From the NCBI RefSeq assembly GCF_037126465.1, contig NC_088207.1, positions 47,240,143 to 47,304,142 of the forward strand: a stretch of DNA of 64,000 bases. Direction: 5' to 3'. Source of the stretch: Ornithodoros turicata. Its lineage: Eukaryota; Arthropoda; Arachnida; Ixodida; Argasidae. Below, piece by piece: positions 21,531 through 33,012 of the stretch (the first letter of the stretch is position 1; every line of letters starts with the position of its first letter). The notes under the pieces are model-generated. The model was not told the DNA's origin, did no database searches, and was given only the letters and a program-made list of their open reading frames with translations. Both the position numbers and the translations under genes were made by a program.

Positions 21531-23707
21531 TTTGAAGTTGACCTCTTCTTTGTGACGATGTTTGTATATGTATTAGCGGGCTTCTGCATAAAGAGAATGT
21601 CGCTGGCCCTTACGACTTTTGCGATAGCAGCTAAATTTGCAGAAGAGGCATCTATCCATCCCTGTGGAGGGTATTGTGCTGAGCGTTCGTCACTGAACAG
21701 GAAGCACATGCTAGCCAGAGAGAGGCAGACAGAAGACATACGGAGAGAGAAACAGAAAGAAAGAGATAGAGACACCCATAATGGCCGGTTCAGGTTAGGA
21801 CGGCACGGAAGGTATTTCTGGTATTTCCCATCACGTCTACGAACGTATAACAATGTGCTTTTCAACCTTCGCTGGTTCTCGTCGAGTTCAAGATGCCCCA
21901 TGACCGAACAGGCGTTAATAAGGCGAAAACTTGTTGCTTGTTTCACGTATAGCACATTATTCAACGTGCAATTCCAAAGGATGCAGGAAGACCCATCTTA
22001 TTTATTTACTCATTTATTCATTCTTACGTGCTTGATCTGTCCGCTTCATCCCAGTATGTTACGTCCCCGAACCCTTAGATATGTTGTTCCCGTCTGGAGA
22101 CTGCTGTGCACGCGCTGATGAGTCCCTCGCGGGAAGTTAGACATGCTGCAGTCGGGTGAAGCGCTCTCATATTTTCAATTACAGCTAAGAAAAATATAAC
22201 GGAAGGAATTTCTAGAAATTTCGATGACGCCACTGGGAATAGGAACCTGTACAATGGGGCGCCAGTCGCTGTTGCGCGTGAAATGAACGCTATCTTGGCA
22301 TTATCTTTATATGTCGTCCCACCCATCCGTCAACAGACTTTTTTTTTTCTTTCTTATCAGTAACAATGGCTTCGTCAGATTACGGCGTGTCTTTCTCTGG
22401 AGACTGCATTGGACCCTTTTTTCCCAGTCTACGATTCGATAGCTCGATCAATCCTGATGCCGAGAGAGAGGATTAATTATGTCGAAAGATTTATGGTAAG
22501 GAGCACGGCTGATGGCGGCTTTTCTGCCTTACGAATTTTGTTCCAGATTCAATTTCAATTTAGGTATATTACGAATTCATTCAATTCAATTCACTTTACC
22601 CAGCTTTTCCTTAATGCAACATCCACGTTTATTCGCATTTTACACATTTGACGTTTGCAGGCGATCATTAATGAAGACTATATATGGGCAGCTGCATGGT
22701 TTCACCAGTCTTCTTGCAGAGACAGATTAAGAAAAGAGACAGCACTGCTGCTACGCGAAGTTTCCCGCGTGTTTTAAGCTGAGCACATATTGCTCCCCGT
22801 CCGTTTAAAAGAACCGATAACGGAGACATCAAATCGAGTTCTTACTCCTCTCACTGCACCATATTCAAACTTGCTCAACCGAAACCTACACGTGCTCACG
22901 TGGTTTTCGCCCGAGAGACCTGGTTCACGGTTCCTGGTTCGTTTACGGTGTTTCTAAGACCTAAAAGTGAGGTCCTGGGCCGATCCTCCGTGCCACGAAC
23001 AGAGTCCTTTACTGATCACCTGTCGAGGTGTGACATGATGCACGTTGAACATCAAAGCCTTGTCCTGCGTGTGTGCTTTGTGTTTTGTCTCTCTCTTCTT
23101 TCAGGCTGGAGGAAATGTTACTTTATCCTTAAGTGTTTCTGTTACAATAAACGATAGTAGAACTGGAACATTTGCTATTTGAACAGAATTTTACGAACGT
23201 CCTTCAAAGCCACGACGACCAGCAGCCGTGCACGCGTTTCGCGCATGTAACCTTCCACGTGTTTACAAACAATCCGTGAAAGTCGTCATCATCAGTCATA
23301 ACTTCACGAAGGCCTCCAAAAGACTAATGATAAATGTTGTTTTTCTAACTGCGACGAGCGCAACGAATCCCTCCACCACCAACAACAACAAATACACAGA
23401 TGATGATGAATGGGAAAATTCGCCACCTGTGTTGTTGCCCACTACCCCAATGCCGACGGGACTGCGTGAGATGTAAAATGACAATGAGTGGGATGAGCAC
23501 CAAGCAACTAACCTGACGGCCATTTGTCAAAAGCTCGCGGCTTCCGCAGTTCAGCCTCTTTCGGATGTCGCGCTAGGAATGCTGGGAATTTTTGCGGCGA
23601 CCCACGAGCGGGTTGCTGATGTAAGATGAGGAAGTAGATTGACGGGATTTCGTGAAGAAATTCGGGTTCGTTGCGCGTGGTGTCGATCCTACTGGCTCGC
23701 GGTACGA
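21531..23707. other. No recognised gene
   Basis: Contains a 251-codon plus frame (21363-22118, starting inside a T tract) and a 146-codon minus frame (21524-21964), neither with a motif. CAG acceptor-like and AATAAA sequences near 23105 and 23147 could be chance. Confidence 0.3.
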
Positions 23708-23852
23708 AGCAGCACAATGTACTGAAGGTCGAGTGCAATAGGGGGTGGACCGTATGTGTCTTATCGATGTTCTTTAGTTTCACGAGTCTGTTCAGGGCCT
23801 TCCACCTACCCGTCCACCCCTATTGCACTCGACTTTCACTACATTGTGCTGT
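23708..23852. mobile_element. About 145-bp inverted-repeat MITE, copy 1
   Basis: Arms AGCAGCACAATGTACTGAAG...GTCGAGTGCAATAGGGG and the inverse at the right end. The centre reads TGTGTCTTATCGATGTTCTT...GAGTCTGTTCA. Nearly identical to the copy at 53298-53444. Confidence 0.85.
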
Positions 23853-24011
23853 TTGGGGTAGGGCTGTAGCTGAAGAAACTGTGACGTGGGGTCTCTGCAG
23901 CTAATTACAAATCGGTAAATGAAAGTGTAAAAAGTTATTTTTTCGCCCTTTTTTTTTGCGTATACGTGTAGATTTCAGAGTGAAGACTTACGGAAAGCTC
24001 GTTCCCGTCTT

Positions 24012-24137
24012 CCAGATATCAATTATTCCCCATTTTGAGTCCACCGACCCCGAAAATTTACTCCCCAGTACTACAAGTATATACAGTCTCTAAACTTTGC
24101 ATAAACTTCCGCGCATATAGTCCCCAAAACGACTTTT
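24012..24137. mobile_element. GGAGTAA-type MITE fragment, inverted
   Basis: Reads CATTTTGAGTCCACCGACCCC, AAATTTACTCCCCAG and TAAACTTCCGCGCATATAGTC, the inverse of the family interior. It is cut at the right by the SINE beginning near 24138. Confidence 0.55.
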
Positions 24138-24390
24138 CATTTCGTGTCAGCGCCGCGAAGCAACTGTGGCTAGGAGCGGCGTACAGACGTGGACAGATGG
24201 AGATACTACAGCAAAGAGGAGTGAGAGACAAAGGGGGGGGGGGCGGAGGGTTAGTATGCGTCCTGGGTCGACTTCATGTGGGAACTGTGTCGACATTCGT
24301 CTGGAAAGTCTGCCGGAAAACCTCAGACAGCACAGCCGGTGCCGGGATTCGAACCCGTGTCACCTCCCAGTCTCGGCGCGGAAGGCGATC
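24138..24390 (-). repeat. tRNA-Ser/Leu-like SINE, copy 1
   Basis: Same body as the other copies (GCGCCGCGAAGCAACTGTGG; GCGTCCTGGG; AAGTCTGCCGGAAAACC) and a box B on the minus strand, GGTTCGAATCC. The head end has drifted after CACCTCCCAGTCT. Contains a G-run near 24233-24242. Confidence 0.85.
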
Positions 24391-25218
24391 ATTGATTGAT
24401 TGATTTTATTTTTATACACACACCCTGTATATACAAATACATAGGGTGGAGGAGACAGAAGGAAGACTCCCTGTTAAAGTCTCATTCTAACCACTATGCC
24501 AGACGAGCTGTTCCAAAAACATTGTTAGCTCTTTTTATTTATTTTTTTTAATAGCATGCCGACCTTGGTCTGGCAGACCGTTCCCTCTAATAAATGTATA
24601 TTCTCCCCCAGTTTTGTTTTGTTTTTTTCTTCGTATCTCAAGTGTACGGCGTCTGGGATTCATGCTCCCACGCATACGCGTGCTTCGGCTGACAAATTTA
24701 GGATTGAAATAATTACCTTTCCAATAAGTGCAGATGAAACTGCTTCACCCCCGGAAATGAGTCGCGAAAGACCGAGCTATATCGGGTTCTAGAGGAAAAA
24801 CAAAAACAAAACTCATGCGCTAAAATGAAGACAGACAGACAAAAGAGGAAAGACGTGGAAACCGTCGGCGTCTTCCGCCTCGAGGAATGCCCGGAATGCA
24901 GTGACGCAATTCAAACTAGTGCGATGTTCGTAGTGAGTGACCCAGACCCAGTGACCCCTCCCTGGGCTTTTCGGGCGTCCTTGCGCTCGCTCAACAGCCT
25001 TGGCTGGAATTTCCCTCTTGGGATGAGAGGGTGTGTTACGTCGGTGGCACAAGGACGTGTCTTTGTTGTTTTCCCTGCGAATCGGGGGCTTCGGGGCTGC
25101 GTGCATTTCGGATGAGGTTTCTTTGCCGCTTTACTTGTTGTATACCTTCGTTGTGTCGCTGTTATCGGCTTTATGCGAATCCTTTGGGCTGTTCGCATAT
25201 TCTGGATTGTCCTAAGAC
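24391..25218. other. No recognised gene
   Basis: Begins with ATTGATTGATTGATTTTATT and an isolated CACACCCTGTATATA, which looks like one end of the CAGGGTG foldback family. The remainder has no identifiable content. Confidence 0.35.
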
Positions 25219-25755
25219 ATGAAGGGGAAGGGGCAAAGACTGTTATTGCTTCGTTGCATCTTTGTCTATAAAGTAACAAAATTTAATCGAATAATTAAGT
25301 CAGAAAATAGTGTCGAAATTTTGAATATTGTGAGGAAGAACCATCGCTATCACCCTCTCGCGGAGCATAATCTTGCAAGCACGGACAGGATGACTGATAA
25401 AAGAGAGAGGACGCTGACAAGCTGGTGCATACTTGAAGAAGGAGGAACCAGAGACACGGAGGAGATTGGGACGGACGCAACAATTCTCTGTTGTGTCCGT
25501 CCAAATCTCCTTCGTGTCTCTGGTTCCTCTTTCTTCACGGACAGGATGCTTACTAACAAATACCAGAAGAAACGAACTTTTCCCACCTGTACATTATGTG
25601 GCGAAGCACCTGAAAATCTCAAACATAAACAACGAGATTTGGCCGAGGCAGACCAACAATTAGGGACGACACAGACGTTATCTCAAACGTTATCTCTCGT
25701 TATCTCAAACATATTTTACTGGAGTGAAGCAAACTACGAACAGACGCACCATTGA
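25219..25755 (+). pseudogene. LINE-like C-terminal fragment with Cys/His finger, interrupted
   Basis: A 178-codon open frame whose second half reads LTNKYQKKRTFP, then CTLCGEAPENLKH. The pattern CxxCxxxxxxxxH with PENLxH is the zinc-finger-like tail of many non-LTR retrotransposon polyproteins. The frame is interrupted by a 143-bp hairpin insertion (25393-25535); the residues TDRM occur on both sides because of the 13-bp duplication, and insertion plus duplication (156 bp) keep the frame. Which LINE clade is unclear, and no reverse transcriptase core is present. Confidence 0.5.
25393..25535 (+). mobile_element. 143-bp hairpin insertion, copy 1
   Basis: Flanked by a 13-bp direct repeat CACGGACAGGATG (25380-25392 and 25536-25548). 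About 42 bp of head (with AGCTGGTGCATAC) is followed by a hairpin whose arms of about 48 bp (from 25435, back from 25536; four mismatches) close on a five- to six-base loop near 25485. The hairpin runs to the 3' border. No coding capacity. Confidence 0.75.
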
Positions 25756-26162
25756 CTGACACTCTAATGAGCAAGACGGGGGATGTCATCACGATGCTGT
25801 TTCGCGATACCGAAACCGAAAATGAGAAGCCACCGGACGTGCTACAAAGCTGGATACAGCGCCGCCTACTATACATTGGGAACACCTCAAAAGACTGACA
25901 GAACAGCGAAAAATCGTCCTAAAACCATGAACATTGTGTTACGTTTTATTTTATAATGTCTATATTTTCTTCCTTTTTGTACCCGTGACTGCCTTCTGGG
26001 AGTCTGCCCTGAATCAAAAGGAATTAGGTGCAGCAGTGGCCCATTAAATCTACATAGCCTCTTCCCAATATTTATTATACCCCCCCCCCCCCCCACCTCT
26101 CTTTACAGGTAGTGCCAACATAAGTTCAACTCCACTGATTTGCATTAGTAACATTTTGTTTA
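25756..26162 (+). other. Possible LINE 3' continuation
   Basis: One frame at 25754-25900 reads LTDTLMSKTGDVITMLFRD..., loosely like the end of a LINE polyprotein. Poly-C at about 26081-26094. Evidence is weak. Confidence 0.25.
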
Positions 26163-26425
26163 ATTTCATGTTAGCGCCGCGAAGCAACTGTGGCTATCAG
26201 CGGCGTACAGTCGTGGACAGGTGGAGAGAGAGGACAGCAGGAAGGAGTGGGGGACAGGGGAGGTTAATATGCGTCCTGGGCAGACTTCAGGGGGAACTGT
26301 GCCGATATTAGTCTGGAAAGTCTTCGGAAAACCCAGGGAAAACCTCAGACAGCACAGCCGGTGACAGGATTCGAGCCCGTGTCACCTCCAAGGCCAGTTT
26401 ACCGCGCACATTATCCGCATGTGGG
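26163..26425 (-). repeat. tRNA-Ser/Leu-like SINE, copy 2
   Basis: Full body with AGCGCCGCGAAGCAACTGTG, GAGAGGACAGCAGGAAGGAG and GAAAACCCAGGGAAAACC; minus-strand box B GGCTCGAATCC. The tRNA-like head extends to about 26425 with a diverged box A region. Confidence 0.88.
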
Positions 26426-29400
26426 TACGCGGCGATAGAGCGGCGTAATTTTTCCTCTTTGTCTACGCGCTTGCGTTTTTGCTTCCACAGGAGGCGTCTC
26501 GTCGCCAACGAGGTTCGGATCCAAAATTTATTGACTATAAAAGTAAACACGGCCACCCATAGTTTACCGTAATACTCCCTTAAAATATTAGAGCTACAGT
26601 CACAGTTTTGCTACATCTCCGCCACCGGAAAATGTAGCCCTGATTTTGAGAGTCACTACGACCTGTAAGAGTTTGAACTCGGGGTCAACGATAAAGTAAT
26701 AAAGGAGTCGCGCCGCACGCAGAATGGCGAACAAGCGCCATTTTCGGGCCACCCCTAAAACAGATTGCGCAGTTTCCAAGGGCTATTTGCGACACTGTGG
26801 GTTAAGCCACAAATCTTCCCTGAAACACCGTACTTCCGTTCTCCCAATGAAAACGTACCGTACGTTTCTTCGATGCTGTGTCTTTTTAACTTTAGTTTTA
26901 CGCAGAAAGCAGAGACAATGAAATACTTTAATGGCATGTCGAGTCTTGAAAGAGACAAATCTTATAAAGCGCCCGGATATTCTCCGTAGTGGAAGTTCCG
27001 TGCATGCGTTCACGGAAGATGTGCGTAAAAATCCGCGAGATAATGCATTCGTGGAGCTGAAGCATGGGAAGCGCTTTCTCATTCGCAACGAGCTATATAC
27101 GCTGGCTTTGTAGTTTATATGTAGACGAATATTACAGCTGAGAGTGAGAAAAAGTGTCTGCAAGTTGGGAGATGCCTTTCACCACTGGAACGCCATCTGC
27201 AGAATGTGTCACGTGGTCTAAGCCTATCCCTAATGGCGCGTGACTGCTTCGAATGCGGAGGAGATCCGGCGCGGTTCCGGTGGCCTTTAGTTTACGACCC
27301 CGTTGTCTGGTAGTTTTATGGGCTGTCCCGGCATAGTTGCCTATGAAGTCAGCCCACGTTGAAGGATCTTCCACGAGTAGTATCCCGCAATATGGGGAGG
27401 CGACTTGGGAACTGAATTGATCTACCGAGAGTGTCGTCGGTCGAGCCGAAAGAGTGTCGTTAAAATGGTGGTGAGAACGCTTCGTATGTGAGTTCGTGCG
27501 GCAAAGCACACTCAGTAGAGTCTTTTTTTTTTTCTTCAAAGATTTACGCTGCTACATTCTCTGCCATTGAGAGGAGGTGAGGCCACGGCTACATCCGGGC
27601 TACAATCTTTTTCTTTTCTTTTCCTTTTTCAATCAGCAATGTCACTCAGTAAGCCACAGTGTTACCTACCATGTCACCTTGTAGTGACCCACACCGTAGT
27701 GATACCTACCGGGTCATTTTGTACTAATTTGATAAATTTTACAGGCGCTGCGCATTGACAAATCTTCGAAGTTTCCATCCCGAGCACAATTTTGAACTAC
27801 GGTACTTTGCCCATCTCAGCGCATGCTAATTCAAAGAACGGTAACGTTTTGTATAAACACACGCACACACACACACAAAAAAAAAAGAGAGAAAAGAAAG
27901 AAAAACGCCACGCGTGAGCGGTGGAGGCATTGTGTGAGAACAATGTGAAATACAAGTTCCGAGAGTAATCTGCAAAGTAAACCTCCTCCACAGTTCTGTG
28001 TGCGCGCGAGGAGCCCTTGACTGCTTTTGTGTTGTTGTTGCTGCTGCAGCTGACCACTACAGTGGTGGTTGCTGCCATTGTGCAACTTAACGGGGCAGCG
28101 TAATAAACGTCTGGCAGCGTCTTCGACGGAGCGTGGCGTCAGCCGGGCGACCCGCTTTTTTCCGCCGACCTCGATACACGTTTTTCTAGGGAAGGAATCT
28201 TTTGTTTTGTACGGCCCCGAAACCGAAAGAATAATGAAAATCAAAATGAAAGAAAAGCTTTACAATGTTGGTAATATGCAGCGAGTACCAGATTTCCTAC
28301 CAAATAATCGTGAACGGTAAGATGATTGAGAGGCCGTTCGGCGTCAAATGCCCGCGCTTATCTGTGTTTGAGAGTTGTGTAAGTGAAAGATTGGTCACGC
28401 CAGTGGTGCACGGTTGAGGTGGCCTGTGGATGTTGAAGGAACGGGTTGTGTGTGCGGCTTTGGGGGGGGGGGGGGTAAGATAGCTTATGATACAAGTTTA
28501 GATGGATGAGACTTTTTCTTAAAGGGTGGATTTGGACAGTTTTTTTTTTTTTAATCACCTTGAGTGTATTCTCCATTCGTGTAGCAAAACAGAGAGGCTA
28601 ATTCTTCACGAGCGATTTGATAAGGTAGATAACGTAGTTTAGGCCGGTACCCATTTTTGATGGCGCATAGCAAAAAAGAGCTGAAGTCGAAATGCATTCG
28701 CTGAAACTGGTTTGGCTACATACTGTTCTCCCCCACCGATAACGTATAAAGCGACGTAGAGTCGGCTTTCGTTCGTGCACCGCTGCTAAGCGGGGAAGCC
28801 CACTTCCGAAAGCACAATATCGCAGCAATGCCTTCGTTCCTCCTTTTACTTTTTTTTTGCGCATCGTCAGGTCGGTACAGTTCTCACATTTCATCTGGTT
28901 TGAGGAGCCCTTGAATGCAGAAGTTGTACAGTTAATGGTGTAGTTTCCGTAGTGGTTAAGTACTTTTATTTTTGTACGCACTCGCAACGTACGTGCAAAA
29001 TGGTTAATCTAAAATTGCTTTTTAATTTTATGGTCTTCTGTTTTCTGGGGTGCTATGATCACTTCCGTGTCGCAGTACCATTCTCGTACTAACGCGTATA
29101 TGTCCTTAAGTGCTTTCCAGTCGTAATCGAGTATAATCGAATGAAAGCGCGCCCGCGACGCTCAGGCCTAGTCTTAAAACTTTGCGAACTACGAATGTAA
29201 GGATGCGTTGATGAATAGCGGTGTCTTCAATAACATCTAAGAAATTGTCTCGGATAACGGCGGTTTGATATCGCATGGAGCCGCTCAGTCTTCGAGTGAC
29301 ATCTGCTATAATGCATGCTGCGTTAGTTTCAGAGCTGCGTGCCGAAACAAATCTCTGGCGTGTTTCGCACAGTTTACCATTAATTCGATCCGGCGTGCGG

Positions 29401-30128
29401 CCGCTACACTGGCAGCAGTTTCTGTTGTTATCTTCCTTCGTGTCGAAACGCGTTAGTCCCGGCTTCCTGCACAATTACTGAAGGATTACCGGGTTAGAAC
29501 ACGAACTCGTGCGACAGCAAAACCAAACGAAGTCGCCTATGGTGCTGCCAAACTGAAGGTGATGTGGTGGATGCATGGTTACTTTCCTTCCTTTTATCAT
29601 GAGGCACATCGGAAGTGTTGTATTCTTGCTCTGTGCAGTGGTAGGGGAACGTGAGGCACAGTGAGACGATGAAGTTTGTCGATTTTTCTATTTTTGTACA
29701 GGAAAGAAAACTTTGCATTTTGAACTCCACTAGCTAGAACAAATCTTGTTTTTTTATGGTCACACAAAATAAACGTTATCTTTTAAGAGATACTCCGACA
29801 AATTGCGAAAATGCGACAGCTAACTCTTGTAACTGTGTGCCGCAGGTTCGGGCAGAGTGTTACAATAAGTGGGGGAGTATGATACCAACGGCATACAACG
29901 AATTAGCTGATGCAAAGTCAACTTCGAACGTGTAGCAGGGCTCGAAGCAATCTCTCTCTCCTTTTTTCTGCAAAACGCCGCAAGAAGCCCACGCTTTTTA
30001 CGGTCTCGTTGTGGACGAACTTGGTGAACACGAAAGGAACACGATGGAAATTGATGTTCTGAGGCTCAAACGCGGAAGAAATGACAAACACACAAAGCCT
30101 CAGACCTTGGAAGGCATTGGAGAGGCGT
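26426..30128. other. 3.7 kb without recognised genes
   Basis: Includes frames I could not assign: plus 26931-27113 (contains TEDVRKNPRDNAFVELKHGK), minus 26783-27163, minus 28598-28987 and minus 29106-29474. Some may be transposon remnants. Poly-G at about 28463-28474; A- and T-rich tracts at 27878-27902 and 28540-28551. Confidence 0.35.
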
Positions 30129-30202
30129 GTTAGCTTAGCTCAGTTGGTAGAGCCCATGGACCGGCAATCCAGAAGACGTGGGTTCGAGTCCTGCAGTTGG
30201 CT
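30129..30202 (+). repeat. tRNA-like SINE head or tRNA pseudogene
   Basis: Box A TAGCTCAGTTGG (30136-30147) and box B GGTTCGAGTCC (30181-30191). The seven-base acceptor arms GTTAGCT and AGTTGGC can pair with three G-U pairs, and the D arm is standard. The anticodon arm carries one extra base and an imperfect stem, and the loop would present GGC after a C instead of U33, so a working tRNA is unlikely. The downstream TTTTCAG and T-rich DNA suit a SINE. Confidence 0.65.
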
Positions 30203-30603
30203 AACCTTTTCAGTGACTTCCTTCTTTCTTCACGAAAGGAAGCTGTAGCCCGTATATTTTTATTTTTGTTGTTGTTTTCTTTCTAAGACAAATATCTCCT
30301 TACCAATCGGTGCTGCCTTGCAGCTATTAAAAAGTAAGTAGTTTTATTTAGTTTAGCGTCAGCAGAAACAAGTTATTTAGTATTCGCTCGACGTAGCCAT
30401 CTAGGGTAGCCATATTTTTTTTAGGTATATGAACCTTAAAAAAAAAAAAAAACAGACTCCGGCTATGGTCAAGGGGTGAAACGGTAAAGTACTAACCGAA
30501 CAGTCCATGCAACAAACATACCAGCACCTATACTTAACCAGCACATCTCCACATAGCGTACGTTTCAGTGACGTATTATTAGAGAGTTTTAGTGCAACGT
30601 ACC
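30203..30603. other. SINE body or T-rich flank
   Basis: T-rich sequence following the tRNA-like head, with A(n) at about 30439-30452. Possible body and tail of the SINE; the end is not defined. Confidence 0.3.
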
Positions 30604-31171
30604 AACGCCACCAAGCTACAGAAGGCCTGCCTATTGCCTCCTCTCTCTCCTTCGCTACGTGGACATATAGTCAGAATTCGTCTGCTACTCCGATTCGCCG
30701 TTCTGCGAATTCAAGAACTCGCAAATGATTGCAGCTAACTTGGAACCTGTAGTCCTGAATCTGTATAGACAAAAAGTGCAACACGCTTTCCAGAAAATAG
30801 AGAGTTGTAGCAGACCGTTGATAACGTGGCTAGCGTCTCACCGTATCAACAGGAACCAATCAGTGGATAAGATTCTGAGTCACGCACGAGTGCGATTGGT
30901 TCCGATAGAGACGATAACTTTATCAACGATATACGAAAACTCACTAATCAGTCTTTAGAAGGATACGGGACCGTTCTGCGCTTTATTTCGCATTTAGCAC
31001 GCGGGGACGTTCAATCACTACTCGCAGACGACGGTGGTTCGTCTCCATGGCTACGACCGCTGAAAGCACGTTCGTAATTGGCTACCGCCGTTGAAAACAC
31101 GATCCTGATTGGCTGACCTAGTTGTTCCGTCACGTCGATGAGTAAGCAGGCTTTCTCTATCTAGGTGGTGT
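30604..31171. repeat. Degenerate inverted-repeat element, second copy
   Basis: Left AACGCCACCAAGCTACAGAAGGCCTGC-like and right, inverted, ACACCACCTAGATAGAGAAAGC. Shares GGTTCGTCTCCATGGCTACG and GCTGAAAGCACG with 13732-14012. Confidence 0.5.
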
Positions 31172-31172
31172 C

Positions 31173-31310
31173 GATCGTACGCTGTCGCCATTGCGTACGT
31201 AAGGGATAGCGTGGTGGTTCTGCGCAATGCGCAAAGTTCACTATGTTTTGCGTGTGCGCAGATCCACCAACGCCATCCCTTACGTATACGCAAAGGCGAT
31301 CGCGTATGAT
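31173..31310. repeat. Foldback repeat, copy 2
   Basis: Arms GTACGTAAGGGATAGCGTGG and, inverted, CCAACGCCATCCCTTACGTA, extended outward by CGCTGTCGCC/GGCGATCGCG. Same family as 14262-14402, inverted relative to it. Confidence 0.7.
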
Positions 31311-31330
31311 GCACTGAAGCTCACTATTGT

Positions 31331-31473
31331 TCAACACGACGAGCAATTGGGCTAGTTGGTGCGAATGCATAAAGTAAACACGACGCAAAGGACAAAAGGA
31401 CGGAGGAACAGACAGGACGAGACGCTCGCCCTGTCCGTTCCTCCGTCCCTTTGTCTTTTGCGTTGTGTTCACT
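31331..31473 (+). mobile_element. 143-bp hairpin insertion, copy 2
   Basis: Flanked by a 10-bp direct repeat TCACTATTGT (31321-31330 and 31474-31483). The head holds GGGCTAGTTGGTGCGAATGC, then a hairpin with arms of about 50 bp (from 31372, back from 31474) closing near GACGCTCG; arm differences are transitions. Same length and layout as 25393-25535, with a similar purine-rich arm (GGACGGAGGAAC). Confidence 0.75.
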
Positions 31474-31483
31474 TCACTATTGT

Positions 31484-31664
31484 GTTCGCCACCGTTCTGT
31501 ACAAAGTGGCGTCACGAACGTGGAACAAACAGCCCGATGAAATTACCAAAATACATGGATACACCCACGCAATATCACAGGTGAGGGAGGAGGCTTTACA
31601 ATGGTTACTGGGGAAAAGCTCTATGAATATACGAAATGTTTTCTCCGGGTATTTGTATATCTAG
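31484..31664 (+). pseudogene. Possible LINE C-terminal fragment
   Basis: Open frame reading LYKVASRTWNKQPDEITKI, ending after LQWLLGKSSMNIRNVFS. The W(N)xxPDEI...WLL layout resembles the last residues of CR1/Rex1/L2-type LINE polyproteins. Short, so identity is tentative. Confidence 0.3.
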
Positions 31665-32554
31665 GGAACCGTCGCGCATCGTGAGGGAAAGGTAAACAAC
31701 GACCGCTCAATATAAATTGAACGTGATATGATGAATTATAATTCCTTTTCTGTTTGGCAAGCTCCTGAAACTGTATCACACCGTGCAGATATGGCATTCC
31801 GGCACTTTCGAGTGTATGCGCAATGAATCCAGCTCTTACGAAAGCGCTAAAACACTATTCAGCCGTTACTGCATTGTATCTTAAGATAGCGGTTCGTTGT
31901 AACCAATGCTCTGGACGCGCAAGCAGTCGTGTTCTCCCAAGTTGAGTTTAGTTGCCATTTTCACTCATATGTTTTTTTTTTCTTGCTCGTAATACTTCCA
32001 GTTGCAGCATATAGACCGCGGTGACGTACACTTAACTCTGTTTTTTGATGAATTGATCATTGGCAGATAGTTGTCCCGTGCGTGATCGATAGCACATGAT
32101 CGTTAAAAGCTCACTCCCGTATCTATACAACGGAGAGTCGATCGACATCTTCCCAATATGCGCAGATGTGTTTCCATCTAAGCCCCACCTGATCCCAATC
32201 CTTTGATGCCTCCTATAGATAGTATAGGACTCTCTTCACAGCATCCGTCCCCATTGATGACGTAGAACGCTTTGAGAATAAGGTTTATATGGCCTTCGTC
32301 TTACCGTCGTCCGTCGACGGACGCAGAGTAAAAGTGCTGCAGTTGAGATTGCATCCCGTTTGCCTGCTAAAAAAAGAAAGAAGAGTTTCATTTACGTATG
32401 ACACTGTGTCGAGCTGTGTCGAGCTAGCAGAAACCGTGCCGGTGGTCTGTAATAATTAGGCGCGGGACGTTTAGACACATGCTTCCTGGCTCGTTCCTCC
32501 AAATTTCTCACATTAGTTTTTTGTATATATAATATTTAGCACCGTACACCCGTA
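31665..32554. other. No recognised gene
   Basis: No long frame and no repeated segment noticed, apart from a short tandem GTGTCGAGCT at about 32407-32426. Confidence 0.4.
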
Positions 32555-32562
32555 CTGTCAAT

Positions 32563-33012
32563 CAGGGTTGCGGAATGGGATCACCCGTTCCATTCCAATT
32601 CCGTTCCGAGGAATGGGGATTTGTGATAATTCCATTCCTTTCAATTCCTCGGAATGAAAAGGTATGGCCAATTCCCACTCCTGGTATGGCTTGGAAACCC
32701 CATTCGATTCCTTTAATTCCATCAATAAAAGAAAAGGGACCGGTAACCGTGCTGGGTAGCCCAGCAGTACTATAGAGGAGATTGACATTACCCATCACGG
32801 AAAAAGCAAAAAGACAAGGTTATTTTGCCCTTGATCGTGTGGCACCCAGACCAGTCCATTCCAATTCCATTCCGCCTGCGAAAAAAATGCCTAATTCCAT
32901 TCCATCCGTATTACAGTTTCCGCCATACCATTCCAATTCCATTCCGGACTCTGATAAATCTGGAATGATTCCGGAATCATTCCAACCCCAGAATGGTAAC
33001 TCCGCAACCCTG
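32563..33012. mobile_element. 450-bp hAT MITE built from GGAAT-like repeats
   Basis: Perfect 12-bp inverted ends CAGGGTTGCGGA/TCCGCAACCCTG and a perfect 8-bp duplication CTGTCAAT (32555-32562, 33013-33020). Both halves consist largely of GGAATGG/CCATTCC and AATTCCATTCC units in inverted orientation. No transposase; overlapping open frames on both strands are repeat artefacts. Confidence 0.92.

Noticed and set aside
21363..22118. 251-codon plus-strand open frame, the longest in the window
   Set aside because: It begins inside a poly-T tract, shows no motif or domain, overlaps a MITE end and is matched by an equally featureless minus frame.
23095..23155. Terminal exon with acceptor TTCTTTCAG and AATAAA
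   Set aside because: The frame between has no similarity to known proteins and no upstream exon could be joined.
26724..27163. Coding gene on either strand
   Set aside because: Several overlapping frames exist but none carries a motif; the TEDVRKNPRDNAFVELKHGK stretch was suggestive only.
30129..30202. Functional tRNA-Ala
   Set aside because: The anticodon arm has an extra base and position 33 is C; a SINE head or pseudogene is more likely.
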